Shown: positions 34,664 through 43,298, numbered from the stretch's first letter. The stretch: DNA of 64,000 nucleotides from Streptomyces sp. GESEQ-4 (GCF_017948455.1 NZ_JAFFSU010000008.1:281625-345624), one strand, 5' to 3'. Notes: generated by a model not told the origin, from the sequence alone. Program-made: numbers and translations.

Positions 34664-35958
34664 CGCCGATCACCACCAACGGGGAGCAGACGGCGCGACC
34701 GGCCGGATCGGCCCGGCGGGCCCTCGCCGGCCGGCTGTCCTGGGGACTGGCCGACCAGGCGGTCTCCAGCATCAGCAACTTCGTGGTGGGCATGTACGTG
34801 GCACGCTCGCTCGGGCTGGCCGCGTTCGGCGTGTTCAGCCTGGCCTGGGTGACCTACGGCGTGGTGCTCAACGTCTCCCGCGGACTGGCCACCGACCCGC
34901 TCGTGGTGCGCTTCAGCGGTGTGCCGGAGGCGTCCTGGCGTGCGGCGACGACCCGGTCGACGGGCACCGCGCTCGGCGTCGGCGGTGTCATCGGCGTGGC
35001 GTCCGTCGTGGTCGGGCTGGGGCTCGGCGGCAGCGTGGGCGCCGCGTTCGTCGGCCTCGGCGTGGTACTGCCGGGACTGCTGCTGCAGGACGCCTGGCGG
35101 TTCTCGTTCTTCGCCGCGGGCGCCGGGCGGAAGGCGTTCGTGAACGACCTCGTGTGGGGCGTCGCGCTCATCCCGGCCCTGGTGGCGGCCGCCCGCGTGG
35201 GCACCGTGACCGCTTTCGTGCTCGCCTGGGGCGGGTCGGCCGCGGTGGCCGCGGGGTACGGCTGCGTCCAGTCCGGCATCCTGCCCCGGCCGGCCCGGGC
35301 GCGCGCATGGCTTCGCGAGCAGCGCGACCTCGGCTACCGATACCTGCTCGAGAACGTCGGCGTCAGCGGCGCGAGCCTGCTGCGGGCGTACGGACTTGGC
35401 CTCGTCGTCGCGGTCAGCGCGGTGGGTGTGGTCCGGGGTGCGGAGCTCCTGATGGGCCCGTTCCTCGCCGTGCTGATGGGTCTTTCGCTGGTCACCGTCC
35501 CGGAGGCGGCACGGGTGCTGCGGCAGGCCCCGCATCGACTGGGCAGGTTCTGCCTCCTGCTCGGCGCCGGGCTGGCCGCCGCCGCACTGCTCTGGGGCAC
35601 CGCGCTGCTGCTGGTGCCGGACCGTCTCGGCGAGCACGTGCTCGGCAGCGTCTGGTACCCGTCCTCCGAGCTCATCGTGCCCATCTCGCTCGGCGTCGCG
35701 GGCGCCGGCCTCGGCGTCGGCGCTGCGGCCGGGCTCCGCGCGCTCGCCGCCGCCCGGCGCAGCCTGCGCTGCCAACTGTTCGCCTCCGCCGGCTATGTCG
35801 GCGGCGGGGTCGGCGGGGCGGCCGTGGCCGGCACGGCCGGCTCGGCCTGGGGCGTCGCCGCCGCGAACCTCGGCGCCTCGGTCCTGTGGTGGCTGCAGCT
35901 GCGGTCCGCCCTGCGCGAGCACCGGCACAACACCATCAGCGAAGAGAGGACCACATGA
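34660..35958 (+). CDS. Wzx-like oligosaccharide flippase
   Basis: A 432-residue membrane protein with about 12 hydrophobic segments in the MOP/Wzx superfamily. Visible are the N-terminal GLADQAVSSISNFVVGMYVA then SLGLAAFGVFSLAWVTYGVV, and the mid-protein RDLGYRYLLENVGVSGASLL. It should flip the lipid-linked repeat unit across the membrane for polymerisation. The ATG overlaps the DUF4910 stop (ATGA), with GGAGCC upstream, and the 3' end overlaps the next glycosyltransferase start. Confidence 0.88.
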   Translation: MTPITTNGEQTARPAGSARRALAGRLSWGLADQAVSSISNFVVGMYVARSLGLAAFGVFSLAWVTYGVVLNVSRGLATDPLVVRFSGVPEASWRAATTRSTGTALGVGGVIGVASVVVGLGLGGSVGAAFVGLGVVLPGLLLQDAWRFSFFAAGAGRKAFVNDLVWGVALIPALVAAARVGTVTAFVLAWGGSAAVAAGYGCVQSGILPRPARARAWLREQRDLGYRYLLENVGVSGASLLRAYGLGLVVAVSAVGVVRGAELLMGPFLAVLMGLSLVTVPEAARVLRQAPHRLGRFCLLLGAGLAAAALLWGTALLLVPDRLGEHVLGSVWYPSSELIVPISLGVAGAGLGVGAAAGLRALAAARRSLRCQLFASAGYVGGGVGGAAVAGTAGSAWGVAAANLGASVLWWLQLRSALREHRHNTISEERTT

Positions 35959-36902
35959 CCCGCCATCCCCGGCTCAGCATCGGCCTGCCCGTGTACAACG
36001 GGGAGGAGTACCTCGCCGAGTCGCTCGACGCCCTGCTCGGCCAGACCTACGAGGACTTCGAGCTGGTCATCTCCGACAACGCCTCGATCGACGGAACCCA
36101 GGACATCTGCCGCCGGTACGCCGCGAAGGACTCACGCATCCGGTACCTCCGGCTGCCCCGGAACATCGGCGCCGCACCGAACCACAACTACGTCTTCACT
36201 GAGTGCCGGGGCGAGCTGTTCAAGTGGGCCTCGCACGACGACCTGTACGCCCGCGACCTGCTGCGGCGCTGCGTTCAGGCGCTGGACGAGCGGCCGGACG
36301 TGGTCCTCGCGCACAGCGGCCAGGCGGTCATCGACGGCGACGGCCAGGTGACGGTCCCGTACGAGTACGGGCTGGCCACCGACTCGCCGCACGCGCCGGA
36401 GCGCTTCCGCAGCCTGCTGTTCGAGCCCGGTGGCGACGACTTCTACGGAGTGATGCGGGCCGACATGCTGCGCCGGGTGAAGCCGCACGACAGCTACCAC
36501 CACGCGGACCGCACATTCGTCGCCGAGATCACCCTGCACGGGCCCTTCCACCAGGTGCCGGAGCTGCTGTACTTCCGCCGCGACCACCCCACCCGCGCCG
36601 AGCGGGCGAACCCCTCCAAGCGCTCCCGATGCGTCAATCTGGACCCGCGCCGGGCCGGCCCGCTGCACCCGACGCCCCGGCTGCTCGCCGAGTACGTCTG
36701 GGGCTTCGTCTCGGCGATCCGGCGGGCGCCGTTGTCCCCGGCCGACCGGCGCGCGTGCTACCGCCACCTGGCCGCGTGGATGACCAGCCGCACCCGGCCG
36801 GGTGCGGGCGAGCGGGTCGAGGACCGCGCCCCGGTCGACCCGGGCGGGCTCACGGTCTCCGTCGACGCGATCGTCGCCGGCCGCGAGGGGAGGCAGGCAT
36901 GA
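35955..36902 (+). CDS. Family 2 glycosyltransferase
   Basis: A 315-residue GT-A inverting glycosyltransferase. SIGLPVYNGEEYLAESLDAL and DFELVISDNASIDGTQDICR are the nucleotide-binding start, GELFKWASHDDLY carries the DxD-like metal motif, and FVAEITLHGPFHQVPELLYF ends the catalytic domain. It should add one residue of the repeat unit. The ATG overlaps the flippase stop and AGAGAGGA stands in front. The C-terminal 60 residues (RHLAAWMTSRTRPGAG onward) look like an accessory tail. Confidence 0.9.
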   Translation: MTRHPRLSIGLPVYNGEEYLAESLDALLGQTYEDFELVISDNASIDGTQDICRRYAAKDSRIRYLRLPRNIGAAPNHNYVFTECRGELFKWASHDDLYARDLLRRCVQALDERPDVVLAHSGQAVIDGDGQVTVPYEYGLATDSPHAPERFRSLLFEPGGDDFYGVMRADMLRRVKPHDSYHHADRTFVAEITLHGPFHQVPELLYFRRDHPTRAERANPSKRSRCVNLDPRRAGPLHPTPRLLAEYVWGFVSAIRRAPLSPADRRACYRHLAAWMTSRTRPGAGERVEDRAPVDPGGLTVSVDAIVAGREGRQA

Positions 36903-38131
36903 CCTCGACGAACAGAACTCAGGTGCGCGTCGGCCTGTTCGGCCTGTTCGGCGCCGGCAACTCCGGCAACGACGCGTCACTCGAGGCCATCCTCGGGTAC
37001 CTGCGCACCGAGCACCCGGAGGCGGTCGTGGACGCGCTGTGCGGCGGGCCCGAGGTCATCACGGCCCGGTACGGGATCCCCGCGGCGCGGATGAACTGGA
37101 ACCGCGGTGAGTACCGGACCGCCTCGAGTGTCGTCGCCATCGCGACGAAGGGTCTGGGCAAGCTCGTCGACGCCGTCCGCACCGCCGCCTGGGTGCGCCG
37201 GCACGACGTGGTGATCGTGCCGGGCACGGGCGTCCTGGAGACCACGCTGCCGCTGCGGCCCTGGGGCTTCCCGTACTCGCTGTTCCTGCTCTGCGCGAGC
37301 GGCCGGCTGCTGCGCACCCGGGTCGCACTGGTCAGCGTCGGCGCCTCCGAGATCGGCGACCGGGCGACCCGGACCCTGGTGCGCTGGTCGGCGCGGCTGG
37401 CCGCGTACCGGTCGTTCCGGGGCGCCCACTCGCGCGACGCGATACGGGCGATGGGCGTGGCCACCGCGCGCGACGAGGTCTATCCGGACCTCGCCTTCTC
37501 GCTGCCGGCGCCGCGGGCGAGCACGCCCTCGGGTCCGCCGGGTCCGGTCTGCGTCGGCGTCATGGCCTGGCACGGCAGCAACGACGAGCGCGCACGGGCC
37601 GAGGAGATCCACCGGCGCTACCTCGACGGGACGATCCGGTTCGTCCGCGCGCTGGTCGAGGACGGCCGGCCGGTCCGGCTGCTCACCGGGGACGAGCTCG
37701 ACCGGCCGGTGGCCGCCGCGGTCCTCGACGCGGTGGACTCCCCGCTGGTCACCGCCGCCGAGGCGGCCTCGCTCGCCGACCTGATGAAGGAGGCGGCGGC
37801 CGCCGACACCGTGGTGGCGACCCGCTACCACAACCTGGTCTGCGCGCTGAAGACCGGCACGCCGACGCTCGCCGTCAGCTATTCGGAGAAGAGCGACGAT
37901 CTCATGGCCCAGATGGGACTCGGCGCGTACTGCCACCCGGCACGCGAGGTCGACGCCGACCGGCTGCTCGAGCAGTTCCGGGAGCTGGAACGGCGATCGG
38001 CGGAGCTGCGGCGGACCCTCCCGGAGCGGAACCAGGACGCCGCCCGGCGTGTCGAGGACCAGTTCACCGCCTTGACCACGGCCCTGTTCCCGCCGACCGA
38101 CCGCACCCGCACCACGCAGGAGACTCCATGA
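36899..38131 (+). CDS. Polysaccharide pyruvyl transferase-family protein
   Basis: A 410-residue protein of the polysaccharide pyruvyl transferase family, which adds a pyruvate ketal from phosphoenolpyruvate to a sugar and so gives the polymer an extra negative charge. The N-terminal GLFGLFGAGNSGNDASLEAI, the middle VIVPGTGVLETTLPLRPWG and the C-terminal VVATRYHNLVCALKTGTPTL (family His) followed by SYSEKSDDLMAQMGL are characteristic. It starts with ATGA overlap and GGGGAGG in front. The acceptor sugar cannot be inferred. Confidence 0.88.
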   Translation: MTSTNRTQVRVGLFGLFGAGNSGNDASLEAILGYLRTEHPEAVVDALCGGPEVITARYGIPAARMNWNRGEYRTASSVVAIATKGLGKLVDAVRTAAWVRRHDVVIVPGTGVLETTLPLRPWGFPYSLFLLCASGRLLRTRVALVSVGASEIGDRATRTLVRWSARLAAYRSFRGAHSRDAIRAMGVATARDEVYPDLAFSLPAPRASTPSGPPGPVCVGVMAWHGSNDERARAEEIHRRYLDGTIRFVRALVEDGRPVRLLTGDELDRPVAAAVLDAVDSPLVTAAEAASLADLMKEAAAADTVVATRYHNLVCALKTGTPTLAVSYSEKSDDLMAQMGLGAYCHPAREVDADRLLEQFRELERRSAELRRTLPERNQDAARRVEDQFTALTTALFPPTDRTRTTQETP

Positions 38132-38679
38132 AAGCGATCGAAGTCCCGGAGATCGCCGGCGCGTACCTCTTCGAGCCGACGCCGTACGCCGACGAACGCG
38201 GCTTCTTCTGCCGCACCTTCGACGCCGACGTGATCCGCTCGGTGGGCCTCGACCCGAACGCCTTCGTCCAGGACAGCCTGTCCCGCTCGGTCCGGGGCGT
38301 GCTGCGCGGCCTGCACCTGCGTTCCGGCGCCGGCGAGGCCAAGCTGGTGCGCTGCTCGTACGGGCAGATCTTCGACGTCGTCGTGGACCTGCGGCCCGAC
38401 TCGCCGACGTACCTGAGCCGGGCGTCCTTCGAACTGTCCGGCGAGACCCAGACGACCCTGTACATCCCGGCGGGGTGTGCGCACGGCTTCCAGGCGCTGA
38501 CCGAGACCGCCGACACCTCGTACCGGATCGACCGCCCGCACGATCCGGCCGAGGACGTGACGATCGCCCATGACGACCCGGAGCTCGCCATCCCCTGGCC
38601 GCTGCCGGTCACTTCGATGTCTCAGCGGGACCGGGAGGCGCCGAGCCTCGCCGACGTCCTCAAGCACAGGGAGAGTTGA
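38128..38679 (+). CDS. dTDP-4-dehydrorhamnose 3,5-epimerase-family protein (RmlC-like)
   Basis: A 183-residue cupin of the RmlC family: EPTPYADERGFFCRTFD, the catalytic region GVLRGLHLRSGAGEAKLVRC with His, QIFDVVVDLR and YIPAGCAHGFQAL. It should epimerise C-3/C-5 of a 4-keto nucleotide sugar. In the usual RmlC the residues before Lys read LHYQ-P-Q-KLV; here LHLRSGAGEAKLV departs from that, as in 3-epimerases of branched-sugar pathways and other relatives. The other genes of an rml set (A, B, D) are not in this window. It overlaps the upstream gene by 4 nt. Confidence 0.9.
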   Translation: MKAIEVPEIAGAYLFEPTPYADERGFFCRTFDADVIRSVGLDPNAFVQDSLSRSVRGVLRGLHLRSGAGEAKLVRCSYGQIFDVVVDLRPDSPTYLSRASFELSGETQTTLYIPAGCAHGFQALTETADTSYRIDRPHDPAEDVTIAHDDPELAIPWPLPVTSMSQRDREAPSLADVLKHRES

Positions 38680-38686
38680 GGTCGTC

Positions 38687-40012
38687 GTGGACACCGAGGA
38701 ATTCCAACTGCCCCGGTCGCGGAAGGCGAACGAGCGGCTGCACGCCATGATCCCCGGCGGCGCGCACACCTACGCCAAGGGCGACGACCAGTACCCCGAG
38801 CACCTGGCCCCGGTCATCAGCCACGGCCACGGTGCCCATGTGTGGGACATCGACGGCAACCGCTACATCGAGTACGGCTCAGGCCTGCGGTCGGTCAGCC
38901 TCGGCCACGCCCACCCCCGCGTGACCGAGGCGGCGCGGCGGGAACTCGACCGCGGCAGCAACTTCGTGAGGCCGTCCATCGTGGAGGTCGAGGCCGCGGA
39001 GCGCTTCCTGGCCACGGTGCCGACCGCCGAGATGGTGAAGTTCGCGAAGAACGGCTCCGACGTCACCACCGCCGCGGTCCGCCTGGCCCGCGCCGTCACC
39101 GGGCGCCCACGGGTGGCCATCTGCGGCGATCACCCGTTCTTCTCCGTCGACGACTGGTTCATCGGTACGACGCCGATGTCCGCCGGTATTCCGGCGGCGA
39201 CCACCGAGCTCACCGTGGCGTTCCCGTACGGGGACCTGGCCGCCACGGAGGAACTGCTCACCCGGTACCCGGACGAGATCGCCTGCCTGATCCTCGAACC
39301 CGCCGGCCACACCGAGCCGCCGCCCGGGTACCTCGCCGGGCTGCGCGAGCTGGCCGACCGGCACGGCTGTGTACTGATCTTCGATGAGATGATCACCGGC
39401 TTCCGCTGGTCCGAGGCGGGCGCCCAGGGCTTGTACGGCGTCGTCCCCGACCTCTCCACGTTCGGCAAGGCGCTGGGCAACGGGTTTGCCGTCTCCGCGC
39501 TTGCCGGGCGCCGCGAGTTGATGGAGTGGGGCGGTCTGCGTCACTCCAGCGAGCGGGTGTTCCTGCTGTCCACCACGCACGGTGCGGAAACGCACTCCCT
39601 GGCAGCCGCGATGGCCGTGCAGACCACCTATGTCGAGGAGGGCATCACCGCACAACTGCACGCCCTCGGCGAGCGGTTGGCGGCCGGTGTCCGGGACGCC
39701 GCGGCGAGCATGGGCGTCGGCGACCACGTCGTCGTCCGGGGCCGGGCCAGCAACCTGGTCTTCGCCACCCTCGACGAGAACCGGCAGCCGTCGCAGCCGT
39801 ACCGCACCCTGTTCCTGCGCCAACTCCTCGCGGGCGGCGTACTGGCCCCGTCGTTCGTGGTGAGCAGCGCGCTCAGCGAGGCCGACATCGACCACACCGT
39901 GGCGGTGGTGGCCCAGGCATGTGCCGTGTACCGGAAGGCACTTGACGCCGGCGATCCCACTCCCTGGGTGGGCGGGCGGCCGGTGAAGCCGGTATTCCGC
40001 CGGTTGGCATGA
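38687..40012 (+). CDS. Class III aminotransferase, glutamate-1-semialdehyde aminomutase-like
   Basis: A 441-residue PLP enzyme of the HemL/class III aminotransferase group. Motifs are VWDIDGNRYIEYGSGLRSVS, VKFAKNGSDVTTAAVRLARA, the cofactor-binding FDEMITGFRW and the PLP lysine in DLSTFGKALGNGF. HemL proper is a haem gene elsewhere; here the enzyme should transfer an amino group to a keto sugar or small acyl precursor. The GTG at 38687 has GGAGAG 11 nt upstream, so the first 117 nt of a longer frame are read-through of the previous gene. It is the last gene of the 21-gene run. Confidence 0.88.
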   Translation: MDTEEFQLPRSRKANERLHAMIPGGAHTYAKGDDQYPEHLAPVISHGHGAHVWDIDGNRYIEYGSGLRSVSLGHAHPRVTEAARRELDRGSNFVRPSIVEVEAAERFLATVPTAEMVKFAKNGSDVTTAAVRLARAVTGRPRVAICGDHPFFSVDDWFIGTTPMSAGIPAATTELTVAFPYGDLAATEELLTRYPDEIACLILEPAGHTEPPPGYLAGLRELADRHGCVLIFDEMITGFRWSEAGAQGLYGVVPDLSTFGKALGNGFAVSALAGRRELMEWGGLRHSSERVFLLSTTHGAETHSLAAAMAVQTTYVEEGITAQLHALGERLAAGVRDAAASMGVGDHVVVRGRASNLVFATLDENRQPSQPYRTLFLRQLLAGGVLAPSFVVSSALSEADIDHTVAVVAQACAVYRKALDAGDPTPWVGGRPVKPVFRRLA

Positions 40013-40035
40013 CGCGACGGTGACATGACGTGCCG

Positions 40036-40719
40036 TCAGTGACGCGCCCGCCGACCGGCGTCGGCCATCCGGTCGGCCATCTGGTCGGTCTGCCGGTCGG
40101 CGATCCGGTCGACCAGCCACGCGGTCGCCGGGACCACCGCCAGCGCGGTGCAGCAGCCGCCGAGGACGTCGGTCGGGTAGTGCGCGCCCAGCGCGACCTG
40201 CGCCCAGCCCATGGCGCCGCCGGCCACCAGCGCCGAGCCGAGCACGAGTGATGTGCCGGCCGTTCTGCCGAGGCCGAGCCGGCCGGTCGCGAGCAGCGCG
40301 GCCACGAGGGCGAGCGCGGTGAGGAAGGCGGTGTGCCCGCTCGGGTAGGACAGGTTGCCGGGGCCGTGGATGGTACGTCCCACCAGGTGCTTGAGCAGCC
40401 TCGCCGTCCCCACGGTCATACCGACGCCGAGCACGACGAGCACCGCCGCACGAGGACGCCGAAGCAGCAGGCACCCCGTCACGGCGGCCACGACCAGCAT
40501 CGCCGCTCCGCCGGGCTCCCCCAGAAAGTCGATGGTCAGAGCGACGTACCGCCACGGCGGACGCACACTGTCCGCCGTCGGCTCGATGATCCACCTGTCC
40601 ACCCGGCCGGGCTCGCCCTGGTCGGCGTACAAGCCCCCGACCCCGACGACCACCAGAGCGGCGAGGGCCGCGATCAGCCCCAGCCACGCGCGCAAGGACG
40701 GGGGCAGCAGGCGATCCAA
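40036..40719 (-). CDS. PAP2-family membrane phosphatase
   Basis: A 227-residue PAP2 phosphatase with six hydrophobic segments. The three catalytic motifs are visible: KHLVGRTIHGP (K-x6-RP-like, with the Pro displaced), YPSGHTAF and GAHYPTDVLGG. It may dephosphorylate undecaprenyl pyrophosphate released by polymerisation, which suits its place beside the polysaccharide operon. The start is TTG at 40719 with GGGGG upstream. The C-terminus is coded by a run of degenerate 12-bp repeats (RIADRQTDQMADRMADAGRR). It converges with the aminotransferase gene, 23 bp apart. Confidence 0.88.
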   Translation of the reverse strand: MDRLLPPSLRAWLGLIAALAALVVVGVGGLYADQGEPGRVDRWIIEPTADSVRPPWRYVALTIDFLGEPGGAAMLVVAAVTGCLLLRRPRAAVLVVLGVGMTVGTARLLKHLVGRTIHGPGNLSYPSGHTAFLTALALVAALLATGRLGLGRTAGTSLVLGSALVAGGAMGWAQVALGAHYPTDVLGGCCTALAVVPATAWLVDRIADRQTDQMADRMADAGRRARH

Positions 40720-40885
40720 CGCGAGCCCCCCATCGTGTCACCGGTGTGTGCAACCCTAACCAACCTCCACGGAGACATACGGCCATATCGGTTTCACTGA
40801 CCACCGAGGATGTCGAGAACGGCGTGATGACTCCGTCCCAGGGCCAGAAGCGACCACCATGGTCGCCCTGCCTCAGGAGGCCACC

Positions 40886-41389
40886 ATGACGAACGACCAG
40901 GTCACCGAGATCCTCGATCGCCCGCTGAGCCAGGAGCTGCTGGCCCGTGACCTCTGCCGCCTGGCCTACGTGGCCAAGGACGGGACACCGCGGAACATCC
41001 CGATCGCCTTCTCCTGGAACGGCAGGGAGATCGTGATGTGCACGTCGAGGAACGCCCCGAAGCTGGCTTCGCTCCGTCACAACCCGGCCGTCGCCCTCAC
41101 GATCGACACCGAGGTGCACCCGCCCAAGATCCTGCTCGTCCGCGGCACCGTCGAACTCGACGACGTCGACGGCATTCCCGAGGAGTACCTCGAGATGAAC
41201 GGTTCGTACACGATGACGGCCGAGCAACGGGTCGAGTGGGAGGCCGAGGTCCGCTCGCTCTACGACGGCATGGTCCGCATTGTGATGACGCCGACGTGGG
41301 CGAAGCTGATCGACTTCGAGACGACCTTGCCCAGCGCCGTCGAGGAACTCATCCAGCGGCGTGCGGAACGTCAGCAGCAGAGCCACTGA
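40886..41389 (+). CDS. Pyridoxamine 5'-phosphate oxidase-like flavin/F420 protein
   Basis: A 167-residue split-barrel protein of the PPOX superfamily, which binds FMN or F420. The pattern LARDLCRLAYVAKDGTPRNI, PIAFSWNGREIVMCTS, KLASLRHNPAVALTIDTEV and LLVRGTVELDDV is typical. The ATG at 40886 has CAGGAGG 5 nt upstream; an ATG at 40859 is less likely. It stands alone between two short non-coding gaps. The cofactor and substrate cannot be decided from sequence. Confidence 0.88.
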   Translation: MTNDQVTEILDRPLSQELLARDLCRLAYVAKDGTPRNIPIAFSWNGREIVMCTSRNAPKLASLRHNPAVALTIDTEVHPPKILLVRGTVELDDVDGIPEEYLEMNGSYTMTAEQRVEWEAEVRSLYDGMVRIVMTPTWAKLIDFETTLPSAVEELIQRRAERQQQSH

Positions 41390-41464
41390 AAAACCTGTTG
41401 GTGGACCACGGCGGCCACTGCTACTTTTCCGGAGGCCGTGCGAGATGACGAGGAGGTGGTACCC

Positions 41465-41515
41465 GTGAACGTATCGACATGGGTGCTTCCCTCCGGGGTC
41501 ACGGTCGGGCGATAG
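41465..41515 (+). CDS. Possible 16-residue leader ORF
   Basis: GTG at 41465 opens MNVSTWVLPSGVTVGR and stops at 41515, 49 bp before the hydrolase gene. It has the strongest ribosome site nearby, GAGGAGG 8 nt upstream. A 7-codon ATG frame (MTRRWYP, 41445-41468) overlaps it out of frame. It may be a translated leader of the hydrolase transcript, or chance. Confidence 0.25.
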   Translation: MNVSTWVLPSGVTVGR

Positions 41516-41564
41516 GCAGGTCGTCCGGGAGCGCCGTTCACGAGCACTCCCGAAAGGCACGACC

Positions 41565-42287
41565 ATGCGATTCACTTCCGAACAGCGTCTCGACGGCGGC
41601 GTCCTCGAACGCGAATTCACCCTCGGCGAGATCCCCGGCACCCTGTGGACGCCCGAATCCGCCGCACCGGCCCCGCTGATCCTGATGGCCCACAACAACG
41701 GCCTGCCCAAGCGGGACTCCCGGCTGGTGGCCCGGGCCCGGCTCACCGCGGCGTACGGCTACGCGGTGGCCACCATCGACGCCGCCGGGTGCGGTGACCG
41801 GCCCCGCTCCGCCGCCGACGAGCAGGCCCGCGCCGACCTCCGCCGGGCGATACAGGCCGGCGAGCCCGTCGACGAGATCTTCGAGTCCGTCGTCGGCCCG
41901 CTGGTCGAAAAGGCGGCCCCGGAATGGCGGACCACCCTGGACGCCCTCCTCGCACTGCCCGAGATCGGCGGCCCGGTCGGGTACTCGGGGTGGACCGCCC
42001 TCGGCATCCGCCTTGCGGTGGCCGACCCGCGCATCACGGCCGCCGGTTTCTTCGCCGGGGGTTACGTGCCCCGTGCCCAGCGCGAGGAGGCCCGGCAGGT
42101 CACCATTCCGCTGCTGATCCTGCTGCAGTGGGACGACGAAGGAAACCCCCGGCAACGGGCCCTGGACCTCTTCGACGCCTTCGGCAGCAAGGAGAAGACG
42201 CTGCACGCCAATCTGGGCGGACACCTCGGTACCCCGTGGTTCGAGAGCGAGGACGGGGGCCGGTTCTACGACCGGCACCTGAAGTGA
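41565..42287 (+). CDS. Alpha/beta-hydrolase-fold protein
   Basis: A 240-residue protein with an alpha/beta-hydrolase layout: PLILMAHNNGLPKRDSRLVA, GYAVATIDAAGCGDRP, the nucleophile-elbow region PVGYSGWTALGIRLAVAD, VTIPLLILLQWDDEGNPRQR and a C-terminal NLGGHLGTPWFE with the presumptive His. The elbow reads GYSGW-TALG rather than a clean G-x-S-x-G, so the nucleophile may be displaced. AAAGGCACGACC precedes the ATG. It is not clearly linked with neighbours. Confidence 0.8.
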   Translation: MRFTSEQRLDGGVLEREFTLGEIPGTLWTPESAAPAPLILMAHNNGLPKRDSRLVARARLTAAYGYAVATIDAAGCGDRPRSAADEQARADLRRAIQAGEPVDEIFESVVGPLVEKAAPEWRTTLDALLALPEIGGPVGYSGWTALGIRLAVADPRITAAGFFAGGYVPRAQREEARQVTIPLLILLQWDDEGNPRQRALDLFDAFGSKEKTLHANLGGHLGTPWFESEDGGRFYDRHLK

Positions 42288-42389
42288 GGCCGGGCCGTCC
42301 GGCGGGCAGCAGCCGGTAGGCGGTGTCGGGGCGGCGCGTCTCTGGCAGGGCACGCGCCGCCCGCGATGGCCTTTCAAATCCCTGGTCGG

Positions 42390-43139
42390 TCACTTCGCCT
42401 GGGCGAGCCAGACCGCGTCGCGGCCGGCCGGGAAGCGGAGCTGGCCGGTCGTGTCGTGCACGGCCCGCCAGACCGTCTCGGCGACGTCGCTCTCCTCGGT
42501 GAAGACGTCCTGGCCCATGAAGCCGTCCATGGCCTTCTTCGCGAACGCCGCGTAGGGCGCCGGGACCAGTTGGTCCAGCGAGGCGCCGTTCGTCGCGTTG
42601 GCTGCGAAGTTCGTGGTCAGGCAGGCGCCCGGCGCGACCGTCGTCGCCCGCACACCGAACGGCGCGAGTTCGAGCGCGAGGGACGCGGTGAACCCCTCGA
42701 TGGCCATCTTGCTGGCCTTGTAGACGGCCGAGAGCGGCATGTGCCCCAGCACCACGCTGGAGGTCACGTTGACCACCACGCCGGAACCCCGCTCCCGGAA
42801 CCGGGGCAGCACCGCCTGCGTCGTCGCCATCACGCCGAAGGTGTTGGTCTCGAAGACCTCCCGTACACGGGCCATGGGCGTGCCCTCGAACACGCTGATC
42901 GAGGGCACGCCCGCGTTGTTGACCAGAGCGTCGATGGGCCCCGCTGCCTCGAACGCGGCGGTGATGGATTCGGGCTCGGTCACGTCGAGTTCGACGATGC
43001 GGAGCCGGTCCGACTCGGGGAGGACGTCCGGACGCGGGGTGCGCATCGTGGCGATGACGTTCCACCCCTGCGCGTGGAAGTGGAGGGCGGTCGCCCGCCC
43101 GTAGCCGGACGACGTGCCAGTGATCAGAACGGTCTGCAT
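42390..43139 (-). CDS. SDR-family oxidoreductase, AraC-regulated
   Basis: A 249-residue classical short-chain dehydrogenase: TGTSSGYGRATALHFHAQGW, LDVTEPESITAA, NNAGVPSISVFEGTP, catalytic Ser and YKASK. The ATG at 43139 has AAGGGA 6 nt upstream, so a longer frame to 43286 is promoter DNA. The promoter region shares a 64-bp colinear element with the promoter next to the neighbouring AraC gene, so both are probably controlled by that regulator. The substrate is unknown, perhaps a lipophilic carbonyl compound. Confidence 0.9.
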   Translation of the reverse strand: MQTVLITGTSSGYGRATALHFHAQGWNVIATMRTPRPDVLPESDRLRIVELDVTEPESITAAFEAAGPIDALVNNAGVPSISVFEGTPMARVREVFETNTFGVMATTQAVLPRFRERGSGVVVNVTSSVVLGHMPLSAVYKASKMAIEGFTASLALELAPFGVRATTVAPGACLTTNFAANATNGASLDQLVPAPYAAFAKKAMDGFMGQDVFTEESDVAETVWRAVHDTTGQLRFPAGRDAVWLAQAK

Positions 43140-43216
43140 GCTGGGTCCCTTGCGATGTGGTGGGGTGGTCCGCGGATGGACAAGCATTTTCCTGCTCCGC
43201 GAAAGAACCGATGACC

Positions 43217-43280
43217 CCATTGAATCGCTCTGACCTGCGTTGACAGTAGACCTATCCTCGCCCTGCCTTGCACGATCCTC
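43217..43280 (-). promoter_or_regulatory. Shared AraC-type promoter element upstream of the SDR gene
   Basis: Read on the minus strand, this 64-bp region aligns without gaps to 44250-44313 (45 of 64 positions). Conserved blocks are GAGGATCGTGCAAG, GGCGAG, TCTA, CGCAGGTC and TTCAATGG. Two half-sites about 20 bp apart are typical of AraC-family activators. It ends 78 bp before the SDR start. Confidence 0.6.
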
Positions 43281-43298
43281 TTCCAACGCCGAGCCCGC

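Noticed and set aside
38879..41746. 955-codon minus-strand frame
   Set aside because: It crosses four genes and has no domain; it is a GC-driven shadow frame.
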